The translations under genes were made by a program, and so were the position numbers. The notes below the pieces were generated by a model, which saw only the letters and a list, made by a program, of their open reading frames with translations, was not told the DNA's origin and ran no database searches. This document shows positions 24,906 to 32,328 of a stretch of 64,000 nucleotides of DNA, piece by piece. Origin of the DNA: Bacteroidota bacterium (lineage in GTDB: Bacteria > Bacteroidota > Bacteroidia > Flavobacteriales > Weeksellaceae). The stretch spans positions 1-64,000 of the forward strand of contig JAEWZO010000028.1 of the NCBI GenBank assembly GCA_023458415.1. Direction: 5' to 3'. Within the stretch, counting starts at the first letter, position 1, and every line of letters starts with the position of its first letter.

Positions 24906-26273
24906 TTACTTTTTCTTGGTTTTAAGTTTGCCGGCTTCACGGATGAAAGGATATTTCTGCTGCATATCTTCCAGCAATTGTGGATCAAGTTCCAACGCGA
25001 TAGTCAGTGCATTTTTTCCCTGTTTTTGGTTATTCAGGTGGAAATAGCAATTGCTCAGTTGATAATAAAGTTCCGCACGGTTATGAATTTTCACAGCTTC
25101 CTTCAGGAATAAAACGGCTTCTTCATATTCACCGATTAACATCAGAACTTCAGAATACGCATACCAATTGTAGAAACGTTGCGGCTCAAAATCCACCAGT
25201 TTTTTCAGGCAGGTAAGACTCTCCTCAAACCTTCCGGAATCGATGTAAAGAAATGCAAGACGCTTCTGATATTCAAGATTATTTCCGTTCAGCGAAGCGG
25301 CTTCTTTGGCAAAGTGAAGCGCCTCTTTCATGCTTCCCATATCCTCATAAATGTAGCTTTGCTCCATCATTGAAAGGTAAAACTGCGGATCGTCGCGCAG
25401 AGATTTTTGGAAAGCGTTGAGCGCCATCACCGGCTGTTTTGCTTCTTTAAAACACAAGCCAATTTTGTAGTACGTAAAAGATTTTGTGTACTCCAGTTCA
25501 AGCATTTCCTCATACACTGCAATCGCTTTCATCCACTCACCCATCGCTTCGTAACACGCAGCTTTATTGGCATAAACGCCTACTGAACCAGAGTTGATGG
25601 CCAAAAGATAATCGAATCCGCGAATCGCTTCTTCGTAATTTTTCTTGTTGACGTAGAACTGACCATACTCGTACCACGCAGTTTCGGAGAATGCGTATTT
25701 ATCCAGATAACTGTTCAGAAACTCGATTGCTTCATCACTTTTGTTCAGTTGCGAAAAGCAAAGCATGGTGTTCTCCAGAGAATATTCGTCCATCGGATCG
25801 AAGTTCAGCGCCAGTTTATAATGCTTCAGCGCACTGAAAGGATCTTCCAGATTTACATATTCGTCTGCGATGAAATTGTGCAGAAAATTCTGTTCTTCCT
25901 GAAGTTCCAGAGCTTTTGTACAAAATTCAATAGATTTTCTCGGATTACCTAGGTTGGAGTAGTACTTCGCACAGCACACAAGAAAATCCGTGCTTTCCAT
26001 TGAGGATTCGCGAAGTTCATCCATGATTTCTTTAGCCTGAACATGATTCTCCAACTCCAACAGAACCTCAAACTTTTTGGTTTTCAGTTCAAGTGACTGC
26101 GGATGGAGTTTCAGTCCGTAACTGCAGGCTAATTCTGCATAGGCGATATCGCCCAGTTCGAGATAGTGTATAATGATTTCCTCGTATTCTTCAGTATCGA
26201 AGTACAGTTCTTCATTATTCTCCACCATCTCTTCGAACTTTTGTACCAGTTCGTTGTCAAAAAATTCTTCCAA
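24906..26273 (-). CDS. Tetratricopeptide-repeat protein
   Basis: 455-aa cytoplasmic protein of tandem TPR units from about residue 35 to 430 (for example AWYEYGQFYVNKKNYEEAIRGFDYLL and ELYYQLSNCYFHLNNQKQGKNALTIALELDP). No signal peptide and no catalytic domain. The N-terminus is acidic (MEEFFDNELVQKFEEMVENNEELYF; shown in part by position 1-25). The family is widespread in Flavobacteriia as a scaffold; its partner is unknown. Together with glmM upstream it may be co-transcribed, although the 121-bp gap has a weak box (AAAATTTG on minus near 26310). Confidence 0.88.
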   Translation of the reverse strand: MEEFFDNELVQKFEEMVENNEELYFDTEEYEEIIIHYLELGDIAYAELACSYGLKLHPQSLELKTKKFEVLLELENHVQAKEIMDELRESSMESTDFLVCCAKYYSNLGNPRKSIEFCTKALELQEEQNFLHNFIADEYVNLEDPFSALKHYKLALNFDPMDEYSLENTMLCFSQLNKSDEAIEFLNSYLDKYAFSETAWYEYGQFYVNKKNYEEAIRGFDYLLAINSGSVGVYANKAACYEAMGEWMKAIAVYEEMLELEYTKSFTYYKIGLCFKEAKQPVMALNAFQKSLRDDPQFYLSMMEQSYIYEDMGSMKEALHFAKEAASLNGNNLEYQKRLAFLYIDSGRFEESLTCLKKLVDFEPQRFYNWYAYSEVLMLIGEYEEAVLFLKEAVKIHNRAELYYQLSNCYFHLNNQKQGKNALTIALELDPQLLEDMQQKYPFIREAGKLKTKKK

Positions 26274-26394
26274 TATTGTGTCTCAGCGTATTTCCAAAAG
26301 AGCAAATTTTCTTCATTCCTTCGGAAAACCTATTTTATTAAACTTTTTAAATGTACATTTTCCGAACTAGAATTCAAAAAAATGTGCATAACTT

Positions 26395-27777
26395 TTAAAT
26401 GAAGCTTCTGATTTTTTCAATCATTCTGTCGCCTAAACTATCGGCTTCTTCCTGACTGTAAGCTTCGGTATAAATGCGGATAATCGGTTCTGTATTGGAT
26501 TTTCTTAAATGAACCCAGTTGTTTTCAAAATCAATTTTAACACCGTCTACCGTGGAAACTTCTTCATTTTGATACTCTTTTTCCATTTTTGTTAAAAGCT
26601 GATCAACGTTGATATCCGGAGTAAGTTCGATTTTCTTTTTTCCCATAAAATAACTTGGGTATGTCGCACGAAGCTCGGAAACCGTTTTATTTTCTTTTGT
26701 GAGATGCGTCAAAAACAATGCAACACCAACCAAAGAATCTCTTCCGTAATGAAGATCCGGATAGATAATTCCGCCATTTCCTTCGCCACCGATTACTGCG
26801 TTTTTCTCTTTCATTAAAGTTACCACATTAACTTCTCCAACGGCGCTCGCAAAATATTCCGAACCGTGCGTTCTTGCTACATCACGCAGTGCACGGCTTG
26901 AAGACAAATTGGAAATGGCTGCTCCTTTTTTGTTTTTAAGAAGGTAATCTGCCACTGCAACCAAGGTATATTCTTCGCCAAAAAGTTCTCCCTTTTCGTC
27001 TACCAAAGCAAGGCGATCCACATCTGGATCAACCACAATTCCCAAATCTGCTTTCTCTTTTTTCACCAGTTCGCAGATATCTTCAAGATGTTCTTTCAGT
27101 GGTTCCGGATTGTGAGGAAAATGTCCGTTTGGCTCGCAATAAAGCTTAACAACTTCGCAACCCAGTTCTTCCAAAAGCTGCGGAATCGCCACTCCACCTG
27201 TGGAATTCACAGCATCAACCACAATTTTGTACTTCTTCGTACGGATTGCTTCTGCATCTACAGTTGGTAAATCCAGAATTTTTTTGATGTGAATATCGAA
27301 TGCGTCATCTCTTGTTTCATACTTTCCCAAATCGTCAACTTCAGCATAATTGAAATCTTCACTTTCTGCTAAAGCCAGAACTTCTGCTCCGTTCTCACCG
27401 TTGATAAATTCGCCTTTTTCATTAAGAAGTTTAAGAGCGTTCCATTGTTTAGGATTGTGTGATGCAGTCAAAATAATTCCGCCATCAGCATTCAGTTCAG
27501 GAACCATCACTTCTACGGTTGGTGTTGTAGAAAGTCCCAAATCGATTACGTTGATGCCCAATCCCTGCAGCGTCGCAGTAACCAGAGAATTCACCATCGA
27601 ACCTGAGATTCGCGCATCACGCCCGATGACCAAAGTAAGATCTTTTCTGTTTTTATTGTTCTGAAGCCAGGTTCCGAAAGCAGAAGCAAATTTTACAATA
27701 TCAAGCGGAGTAAGGTTTTCGTCCACTTTTCCACCGATGGTTCCGCGAATTCCGGAAATACTTTTTATTAATGACAT
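26395..27777 (-). CDS. glmM: Phosphoglucosamine mutase (GlmM-type phosphohexomutase)
   Basis: Interconverts glucosamine 6-phosphate and 1-phosphate on the way to UDP-GlcNAc for peptidoglycan and LPS. Seen: RGTIGG near the N-terminus, the phosphoserine loop ILTASHNPKQWNALK with Ser106, the metal-binding DPDVDR near residue 253, the sugar loop GEGNGG near 325 and the phosphate-binding RKSNTEPIIRIYTEA at the C-terminus. Length 460 aa is normal. Phosphomannomutase activity cannot be excluded from sequence. A -7 box lies at 27852-27859. Confidence 0.92.
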   Translation of the reverse strand: MSLIKSISGIRGTIGGKVDENLTPLDIVKFASAFGTWLQNNKNRKDLTLVIGRDARISGSMVNSLVTATLQGLGINVIDLGLSTTPTVEVMVPELNADGGIILTASHNPKQWNALKLLNEKGEFINGENGAEVLALAESEDFNYAEVDDLGKYETRDDAFDIHIKKILDLPTVDAEAIRTKKYKIVVDAVNSTGGVAIPQLLEELGCEVVKLYCEPNGHFPHNPEPLKEHLEDICELVKKEKADLGIVVDPDVDRLALVDEKGELFGEEYTLVAVADYLLKNKKGAAISNLSSSRALRDVARTHGSEYFASAVGEVNVVTLMKEKNAVIGGEGNGGIIYPDLHYGRDSLVGVALFLTHLTKENKTVSELRATYPSYFMGKKKIELTPDINVDQLLTKMEKEYQNEEVSTVDGVKIDFENNWVHLRKSNTEPIIRIYTEAYSQEEADSLGDRMIEKIRSFI

Positions 27778-27851
27778 TATTTAATGTATTTGATTATCAA
27801 TAAATTACAACAAAGAAAAGCCGAAATAAATTTCAGCAAATTCTTCTGGTG

Positions 27852-27859
27852 CAAAATTA
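27852..27859 (-). promoter_or_regulatory. Probable -7 box of glmM
   Basis: CAAAATTA on plus, TAATTTTG on minus, matching TANNTTTG, 74 bp before the glmM start and just beyond the end of the feo operon. Confidence 0.45.
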
Positions 27860-27895
27860 CGAATAATGAATTTAAATTTGATTTTCTACCAAGGT

Positions 27896-28045
27896 TTAAG
27901 AGCAGCCACAATCGCTGTTGCAACCGGGACTTTTGCTTTTAAATTTGTTGGGCGCAAATTTTTTGCGGATCATCGAAAAAAGATAATAACCTGCACCTAA
28001 AACAATTACTGCAATTATGACATACTGAACTACTAAAGAATCCAT
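27896..28045 (-). CDS. FeoB-associated Cys-rich small membrane protein
   Basis: Translating the minus strand from ATG 28043-28045 gives a 49-aa protein: a single N-terminal transmembrane helix (VVQYVIIAVIVLGAGYYLF), a basic stretch (RKKFAPNKFKSK) and a Cys-rich end, GCNSDCGCS. This matches the small FeoB-associated Cys-rich proteins found beside feoB, and it begins 6 bp after the feoB stop. The basic patch and Cys cluster predict a cytoplasmic tail that may handle Fe(II) at the FeoB pore (inference, similar in role to FeoC). A longer ORF in another frame over this region is a shadow. Confidence 0.88.
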   Translation of the reverse strand: MDSLVVQYVIIAVIVLGAGYYLFSMIRKKFAPNKFKSKSPGCNSDCGCS

Positions 28046-28051
28046 CCTGAA

Positions 28052-30091
28052 TTATTTTAAGAACTGATATACAATTAATGCTGCAAAATAGGCCAAGACA
28101 GACATTCCTATTACCTGAACCGCAGTCCATTTTATAGATTTTGTTTCGCGGTAAACCACTGCTAAAGTTGCCACACACTGCATCGCAAGAGCATAAAATA
28201 CCAATATCGAAACTCCAGTTGCCAAACTGAAAACTTTCTCTCCATTTGGCTTCACATCGTTGCGCATTTTCTCAATTACTTTGCCTTCCGGAGCTTCGTC
28301 GTCGAGTGAGTACAGCGTAGACATTGTTCCTACGAAAACTTCACGTGCGATAAAGCTGGTCATAATTCCTACTCCCATTTTCCAGTCGTATCCAAGAGGT
28401 TCAATAACCGGCTCAATAGTTTTTCCCATTTTGGCGAGATAAGAATTTTCAAGAGGAACATCTGTAGCAACAACTTGGCCTGGCTGCTCTTTTGGCCCGA
28501 TATAGCTGAAGAACCAAATAATGATACTGATAACGAAAATAATCTTACCGGCGCCGGTAATAAATTCCCAAACTTTCTGCAGAGTCAGCTTAAAATCATA
28601 ACCGAACAGTGGCATTTTGTATGAAGGCAAATCCATCACCAGGAAAGATTTACTGTTACTTTTAATCACTTTTTTCAGTACAAAAGCCGAAAGTAGCGCC
28701 ATAACAAAACCCAGAATGTACATCGCCAATAAAGCGAGTGCTTTATAACTGATTCCTCCAAAATATTCATCCGGAATAATCAGACCAATAATAATACTGT
28801 ACACCGGCAAACGCGCCGCGCAGGTCATGAAAGGAGTTACGAGAATCGTGATTAGTCTTTCTTTTACATTTTCAATGTTTCTAGTGGACATTACAGCCGG
28901 AATCGCACATGCGGTACCGGAAACCAGCGGAACAATACTTTTTCCGTTTAAACCGAAAGGACGAAGAAATCTGTCCATCAGGAAAACAACTCTCGCCATG
29001 TAGCCGGAATCTTCCAACAAGTAAAGGAAATATAAAAGAATCCCGATTTGTGGTGCGAAAATTACAATTCCTCCAACTCCTGGGATTACACCGTCCGCAA
29101 GCAGCGATGCAACTGGGCCATCCGGAAGCACACTTCTTGTAAGATTACTGAGCCAAATGAAAAGACTGTCGATCCAGTTCATGGGATACTCGGCGAGCAA
29201 AAAGACACTCTGAAAAATCAACAAAAGAATGAATGCGAAAACCACATAGCCCCAAAATTTATGAACAAAAATTCTGTCCAGTTTTTCTGTGAGCAGTTGT
29301 TTGAACTGTGGCTCTTTGGTAATGACTTTCGAAATAATTTTATCAATACTCTGATAACGCCTGATCGTTTCCTGCGTCTGTAATCTTTTAGGAACCAAGC
29401 ATTTAACATCCTGATGAAGCTGGTCGTTCACCGTATCAATTTTACCAAGATATGTGTCGGAAGAAAGTAAAGTCCAGACTTTATATTCGTTGTTTTCGTG
29501 GGTGTTAGATAGAATTCTTGAAATGAGACTTTTCTGCTCAAGCGGAATATCGAATGAAACATTTTCTGAAACGGAAAACTCATTTTCGAGTACTACTTTA
29601 CGGATATCATCGATTCCTTTGTTTTCTTTTGCATTGGTTCTTAGAACTTTTACTCCGAGTTCCTGAGAAAGTAAATCAGTATCGATGTGAATTCCACGTT
29701 TTTCCGCCTGATCGATCTGGTTAATGACCAAAATTACCGGAATTCCTAAATCCTGAATCTGCTGAAAAAGAAGCAAACCGCGTTTTACGCTTAAAGCTTC
29801 CATCAGGTAAATTACGCCATGGTAACTGTTCTGCTCATCCACCAAATATTTTGTGAAAATTGCCTCGTCTTCAGACGTGGGATAGATACTATAAGAACCC
29901 GGCAAGTCGATCACCTCAACATTTGCGCCCTGGAAAACATAATTTCCTGAGTGGCTTGCAACCGTTACTCCGGCGTAGTTTCCGGTTTTCTGTTTTTTAT
30001 TACAAAGCTGATTGAACACAGTGGATTTCCCCACATTGGGATTCCCTACAAGTAAAACTTTCTTCTGCTGTAATCCTTTTTCCTTCTCCAT
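28052..30091 (-). CDS. feoB: Ferrous iron transporter B
   Basis: Inner-membrane Fe(II) uptake GTPase. Seen: an N-terminal G domain with G1 GNPNVGKS at 16-23, G3 DLPGSYS, G4 NQID, a helical GDI-like domain to about 270, then two gate repeats with conserved Cys motifs (GTACAIPAVMSTRN and FMTCAARLPVYS) and TM helices to the C-terminus. The 679-aa length is normal for Bacteroidota. Preceded by feoA (2 bp) and followed by the Cys-rich small protein, forming a complete feo operon. Confidence 0.97.
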   Translation of the reverse strand: MEKEKGLQQKKVLLVGNPNVGKSTVFNQLCNKKQKTGNYAGVTVASHSGNYVFQGANVEVIDLPGSYSIYPTSEDEAIFTKYLVDEQNSYHGVIYLMEALSVKRGLLLFQQIQDLGIPVILVINQIDQAEKRGIHIDTDLLSQELGVKVLRTNAKENKGIDDIRKVVLENEFSVSENVSFDIPLEQKSLISRILSNTHENNEYKVWTLLSSDTYLGKIDTVNDQLHQDVKCLVPKRLQTQETIRRYQSIDKIISKVITKEPQFKQLLTEKLDRIFVHKFWGYVVFAFILLLIFQSVFLLAEYPMNWIDSLFIWLSNLTRSVLPDGPVASLLADGVIPGVGGIVIFAPQIGILLYFLYLLEDSGYMARVVFLMDRFLRPFGLNGKSIVPLVSGTACAIPAVMSTRNIENVKERLITILVTPFMTCAARLPVYSIIIGLIIPDEYFGGISYKALALLAMYILGFVMALLSAFVLKKVIKSNSKSFLVMDLPSYKMPLFGYDFKLTLQKVWEFITGAGKIIFVISIIIWFFSYIGPKEQPGQVVATDVPLENSYLAKMGKTIEPVIEPLGYDWKMGVGIMTSFIAREVFVGTMSTLYSLDDEAPEGKVIEKMRNDVKPNGEKVFSLATGVSILVFYALAMQCVATLAVVYRETKSIKWTAVQVIGMSVLAYFAALIVYQFLK

Positions 30092-30093
30092 TT

Positions 30094-30348
30094 TTAGTTG
30101 ACTTTTTCTACAATGATGAATGCTGCTTCTTCTTCGCGAAGGGCAATTCTGCTTTTTTCTGAACCAAATTCAATATAAAGCGGACCATGAAAAGGCGCCT
30201 GATATAGAATTCTGAAAACTGTTTCCGGAAGCAGCCCCATTTCGAGTATTTTATTCGGCATGTTGAGACGGCTTTCCTTATATCCTAAAATTTTACCGTC
30301 GGTACGGCGTGGAAACAGGTTCAGTGTGATGGATTCGGTAGTTTTCAA
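30094..30348 (-). CDS. feoA: Ferrous iron transport protein A
   Basis: Small SH3-like cytoplasmic protein that assists FeoB. 84 aa. Start is TTG at 30346-30348; the nearby ATG (30357-30359) is out of frame and no other start gives a full domain. Visible: LNMPNKILEMGLLPETVFRILYQAPFHGPLYIEFG and IALREEEA, the usual FeoA core. Its -7 box lies 17 bp upstream of the start, so the leader is short. Confidence 0.92.
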   Translation of the reverse strand: MKTTESITLNLFPRRTDGKILGYKESRLNMPNKILEMGLLPETVFRILYQAPFHGPLYIEFGSEKSRIALREEEAAFIIVEKVN

Positions 30349-30365
30349 AACGGAAACATTTTCCG

Positions 30366-30373
30366 CAAATATA
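30366..30373 (-). promoter_or_regulatory. -7 box of the feo operon
   Basis: CAAATATA on plus, TATATTTG on minus, an exact TANNTTTG match. No convincing Fur box was seen in the 100 bp upstream by eye. Confidence 0.6.
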
Positions 30374-30421
30374 CGTTATTTAAAATTAATCTAAATAACG
30401 CCGTCCGCTGAATTAAATCAT

Positions 30422-30451
30422 AAAACCCGGAAGCAAATACTCCCGGGTTTT
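30422..30451 (-). terminator. Terminator of the receptor/GLPGLI operon
   Basis: 9-bp perfect stem AAAACCCGG (30422-30430) / CCGGGTTTT (30443-30451) 30 bp after the stop of the last GLPGLI gene. The T-run is within the stem only, so efficiency is uncertain. Confidence 0.7.
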
Positions 30452-30481
30452 AATCACAATTTAGTTAATATGAAATGTTTG

Positions 30482-31369
30482 TTATTTTTTAGCCGCTGTT
30501 TCTATCTCGATTGGGTTATTGTTGGCGTCGTAAAAATCCTTCAGCATTTTTTCCTGCTGTTTTACCATATCTCCGATGGTTTGATCGCTTCCAGGCATTT
30601 TTTGTGAAAGAACCTGCGACGTTAAATGCGGTCTTGCCGTTGCAAAAGGATCTTTTTTGAAATCGTTGAAGGTTTTATTGAATTTATCTCTGGAAACAAC
30701 CAGCGGTTTTCCGCCATCTCCTCCCGGAGCAATTGTTTCAGCATATGTAAGCTCATTAAAGTTAGGAACTTTTTTGTTTCCTTTCAGCTCCCAGGTATAG
30801 TTTTTCCCGTCATCTTCCACTTTAACAATAAGTCCCGGAAGACCGTGGAATTTGTACGGACCGTCCTGCAGAGGAATATCGTTGGAGAACCAGGCTGTCC
30901 ATTTTCTGCCGCCAAATTCTGTGGTTGCTTTCTGCGTATTGTATTCGCCAATTTTTTCTTTTCCGTTCTGAATTTTCCAGTTGAAAGTTGGCGTTTCTTC
31001 GTATGAAATGTTCATTGGGGTAAATCCATTGGCAATTCTTTCGATGTACTGCACTTTCATGTCCGGATAAATTTTGTAAATCTTTTCAGAAAATTTTGGC
31101 ATTTTCATCGATTTAGACATGTCTTTGTATACTCCCGATTTCTGCATTGCTTCAATCTGTACTTTCATAAGAGAATCCTGCGCCACCATTGTATAATCTC
31201 TGTAAATGGATTTTTCTTTGGTAACGTCCAAAATCATCATCACTTTTTCTGTGGTTTCAGCTTCTTTCTTTGGTTTAAAGGTAAGCTCATAGAAAAAACG
31301 GTTAGCGGTTTCCTGTGCACTGACTGAAAAGAAAACCATCAGCAAAAACAGTATCGAAAATTTTTTCAT
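30482..31369 (-). CDS. GLPGLI family protein (copy 1)
   Basis: Exported 295-aa protein of a Bacteroidota family named for its motif, seen here as FHGLPGLIVKVED near residue 180. Seen: a signal peptide (MKKFSILFLLMVFFSVSAQ), N-terminal beta strands, the WTAWFSNDIPLQDGPYKF segment before the motif. Function unknown. It is the last gene of the unit 35055-30482 and a paralogue of its neighbour at 31419. Confidence 0.9.
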   Translation of the reverse strand: MKKFSILFLLMVFFSVSAQETANRFFYELTFKPKKEAETTEKVMMILDVTKEKSIYRDYTMVAQDSLMKVQIEAMQKSGVYKDMSKSMKMPKFSEKIYKIYPDMKVQYIERIANGFTPMNISYEETPTFNWKIQNGKEKIGEYNTQKATTEFGGRKWTAWFSNDIPLQDGPYKFHGLPGLIVKVEDDGKNYTWELKGNKKVPNFNELTYAETIAPGGDGGKPLVVSRDKFNKTFNDFKKDPFATARPHLTSQVLSQKMPGSDQTIGDMVKQQEKMLKDFYDANNNPIEIETAAKK

Positions 31370-31418
31370 AATATTAAGATGTTTGGTAATTAGTAATAAA
31401 CTTCAACTTTTTGTTACA

Positions 31419-32315
31419 CTACCTGTAAAGATCAGGTTCAATTCTGTTGTTATTGGCTTTTGCATTTTCTTTTACGCGTTTCTCCATATTACGGTAAATC
31501 TCATTCATCTCTGAAAGTTCTCTTCCGTCGGAAGTTTTCATTTTGATCACAACTTTAGAATCCGCGGAGTTTTTCATCATCAGTTCACGGATATTTTTTG
31601 CAGGATCCCGCAGATAATCACTCCAAAGTTTCTTAAACTGCTCTTCATTTACCGCAATGCTTTTTCCGTCGATACCAGAACTTTGTGCCCTGCTCGGTAA
31701 AGTGAAATCTGTGGAAAAAGTATTTGCAATACTTTTATTCCCGACTAAACTCATGATATGGGACAAAGTAGAATCTTCGACCTTTACAATTAAGCCTGGT
31801 AAACCGTAAAATTTGTAAGGTCCATCCTGAAAAGGCAAAGCTGCTGCAAACCAAGCCGTCCAGCTTCTTCCACCAAAATCGGTCGTTGCTTTCTGCGCTT
31901 TGTAAGCACCGATTTGCTGAGTTTCGGGAAGAATTTTCCACTGCGGAACCTCCGACTCTTCGATTTTGTAATTATCCATCGAAATTCTTTCAAGCAGAAA
32001 AACTTCAAAATCAGGGTAAACCTTTTCAACGCTGTAATTCACCTGCGCCTCTTTATGACTTCTGTTGATGTTGATGTTATTTGAACCGGCAGCAATTTGT
32101 CTGTCCACATCGGCTTTTACAAGGGAATCTGCAACAAATTTTTCGTGGCTGAAATATTTCGATCCTTCTTTGCTGATGTCCAACAGCATCATTTCTGTTT
32201 TTACTTCATCACGTTTTGTAGAATCCGGGATGAATTTGTATTCATAAATGAAACGGTTCACCTGCGCCGATGGAAGAAAGCTGACGAAAACCAGCAAAAG
32301 CAAGAATTTTTTCAT
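31419..32315 (-). CDS. GLPGLI family protein (copy 2)
   Basis: 298-aa exported protein with a signal peptide (MKKFLLLLVFVSFLPSAQ) and the motif FYGLPGLIVKVED in the same setting (GGRSWTAWFAAALPFQDGPYKF) as copy 1, so the two are tandem duplicates that have diverged mainly at the termini. It follows the TonB-dependent receptor-like gene by 13 bp. Probably periplasmic, working with that receptor (inference). Confidence 0.9.
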   Translation of the reverse strand: MKKFLLLLVFVSFLPSAQVNRFIYEYKFIPDSTKRDEVKTEMMLLDISKEGSKYFSHEKFVADSLVKADVDRQIAAGSNNININRSHKEAQVNYSVEKVYPDFEVFLLERISMDNYKIEESEVPQWKILPETQQIGAYKAQKATTDFGGRSWTAWFAAALPFQDGPYKFYGLPGLIVKVEDSTLSHIMSLVGNKSIANTFSTDFTLPSRAQSSGIDGKSIAVNEEQFKKLWSDYLRDPAKNIRELMMKNSADSKVVIKMKTSDGRELSEMNEIYRNMEKRVKENAKANNNRIEPDLYR

Positions 32316-32328
32316 TTTTCTAAGTTAA

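Noticed and set aside
27939..28178. Minus-strand 79-codon Cys-rich ORF near the end of feoB
   Set aside because: It is a different frame of the feoB 3' end and the small gene at 27896-28045. The latter has the expected membrane helix and position.
28345..28365. Partial parS-like sequence TTCACGTG
   Set aside because: Only half of the palindrome is present and it lies within feoB.
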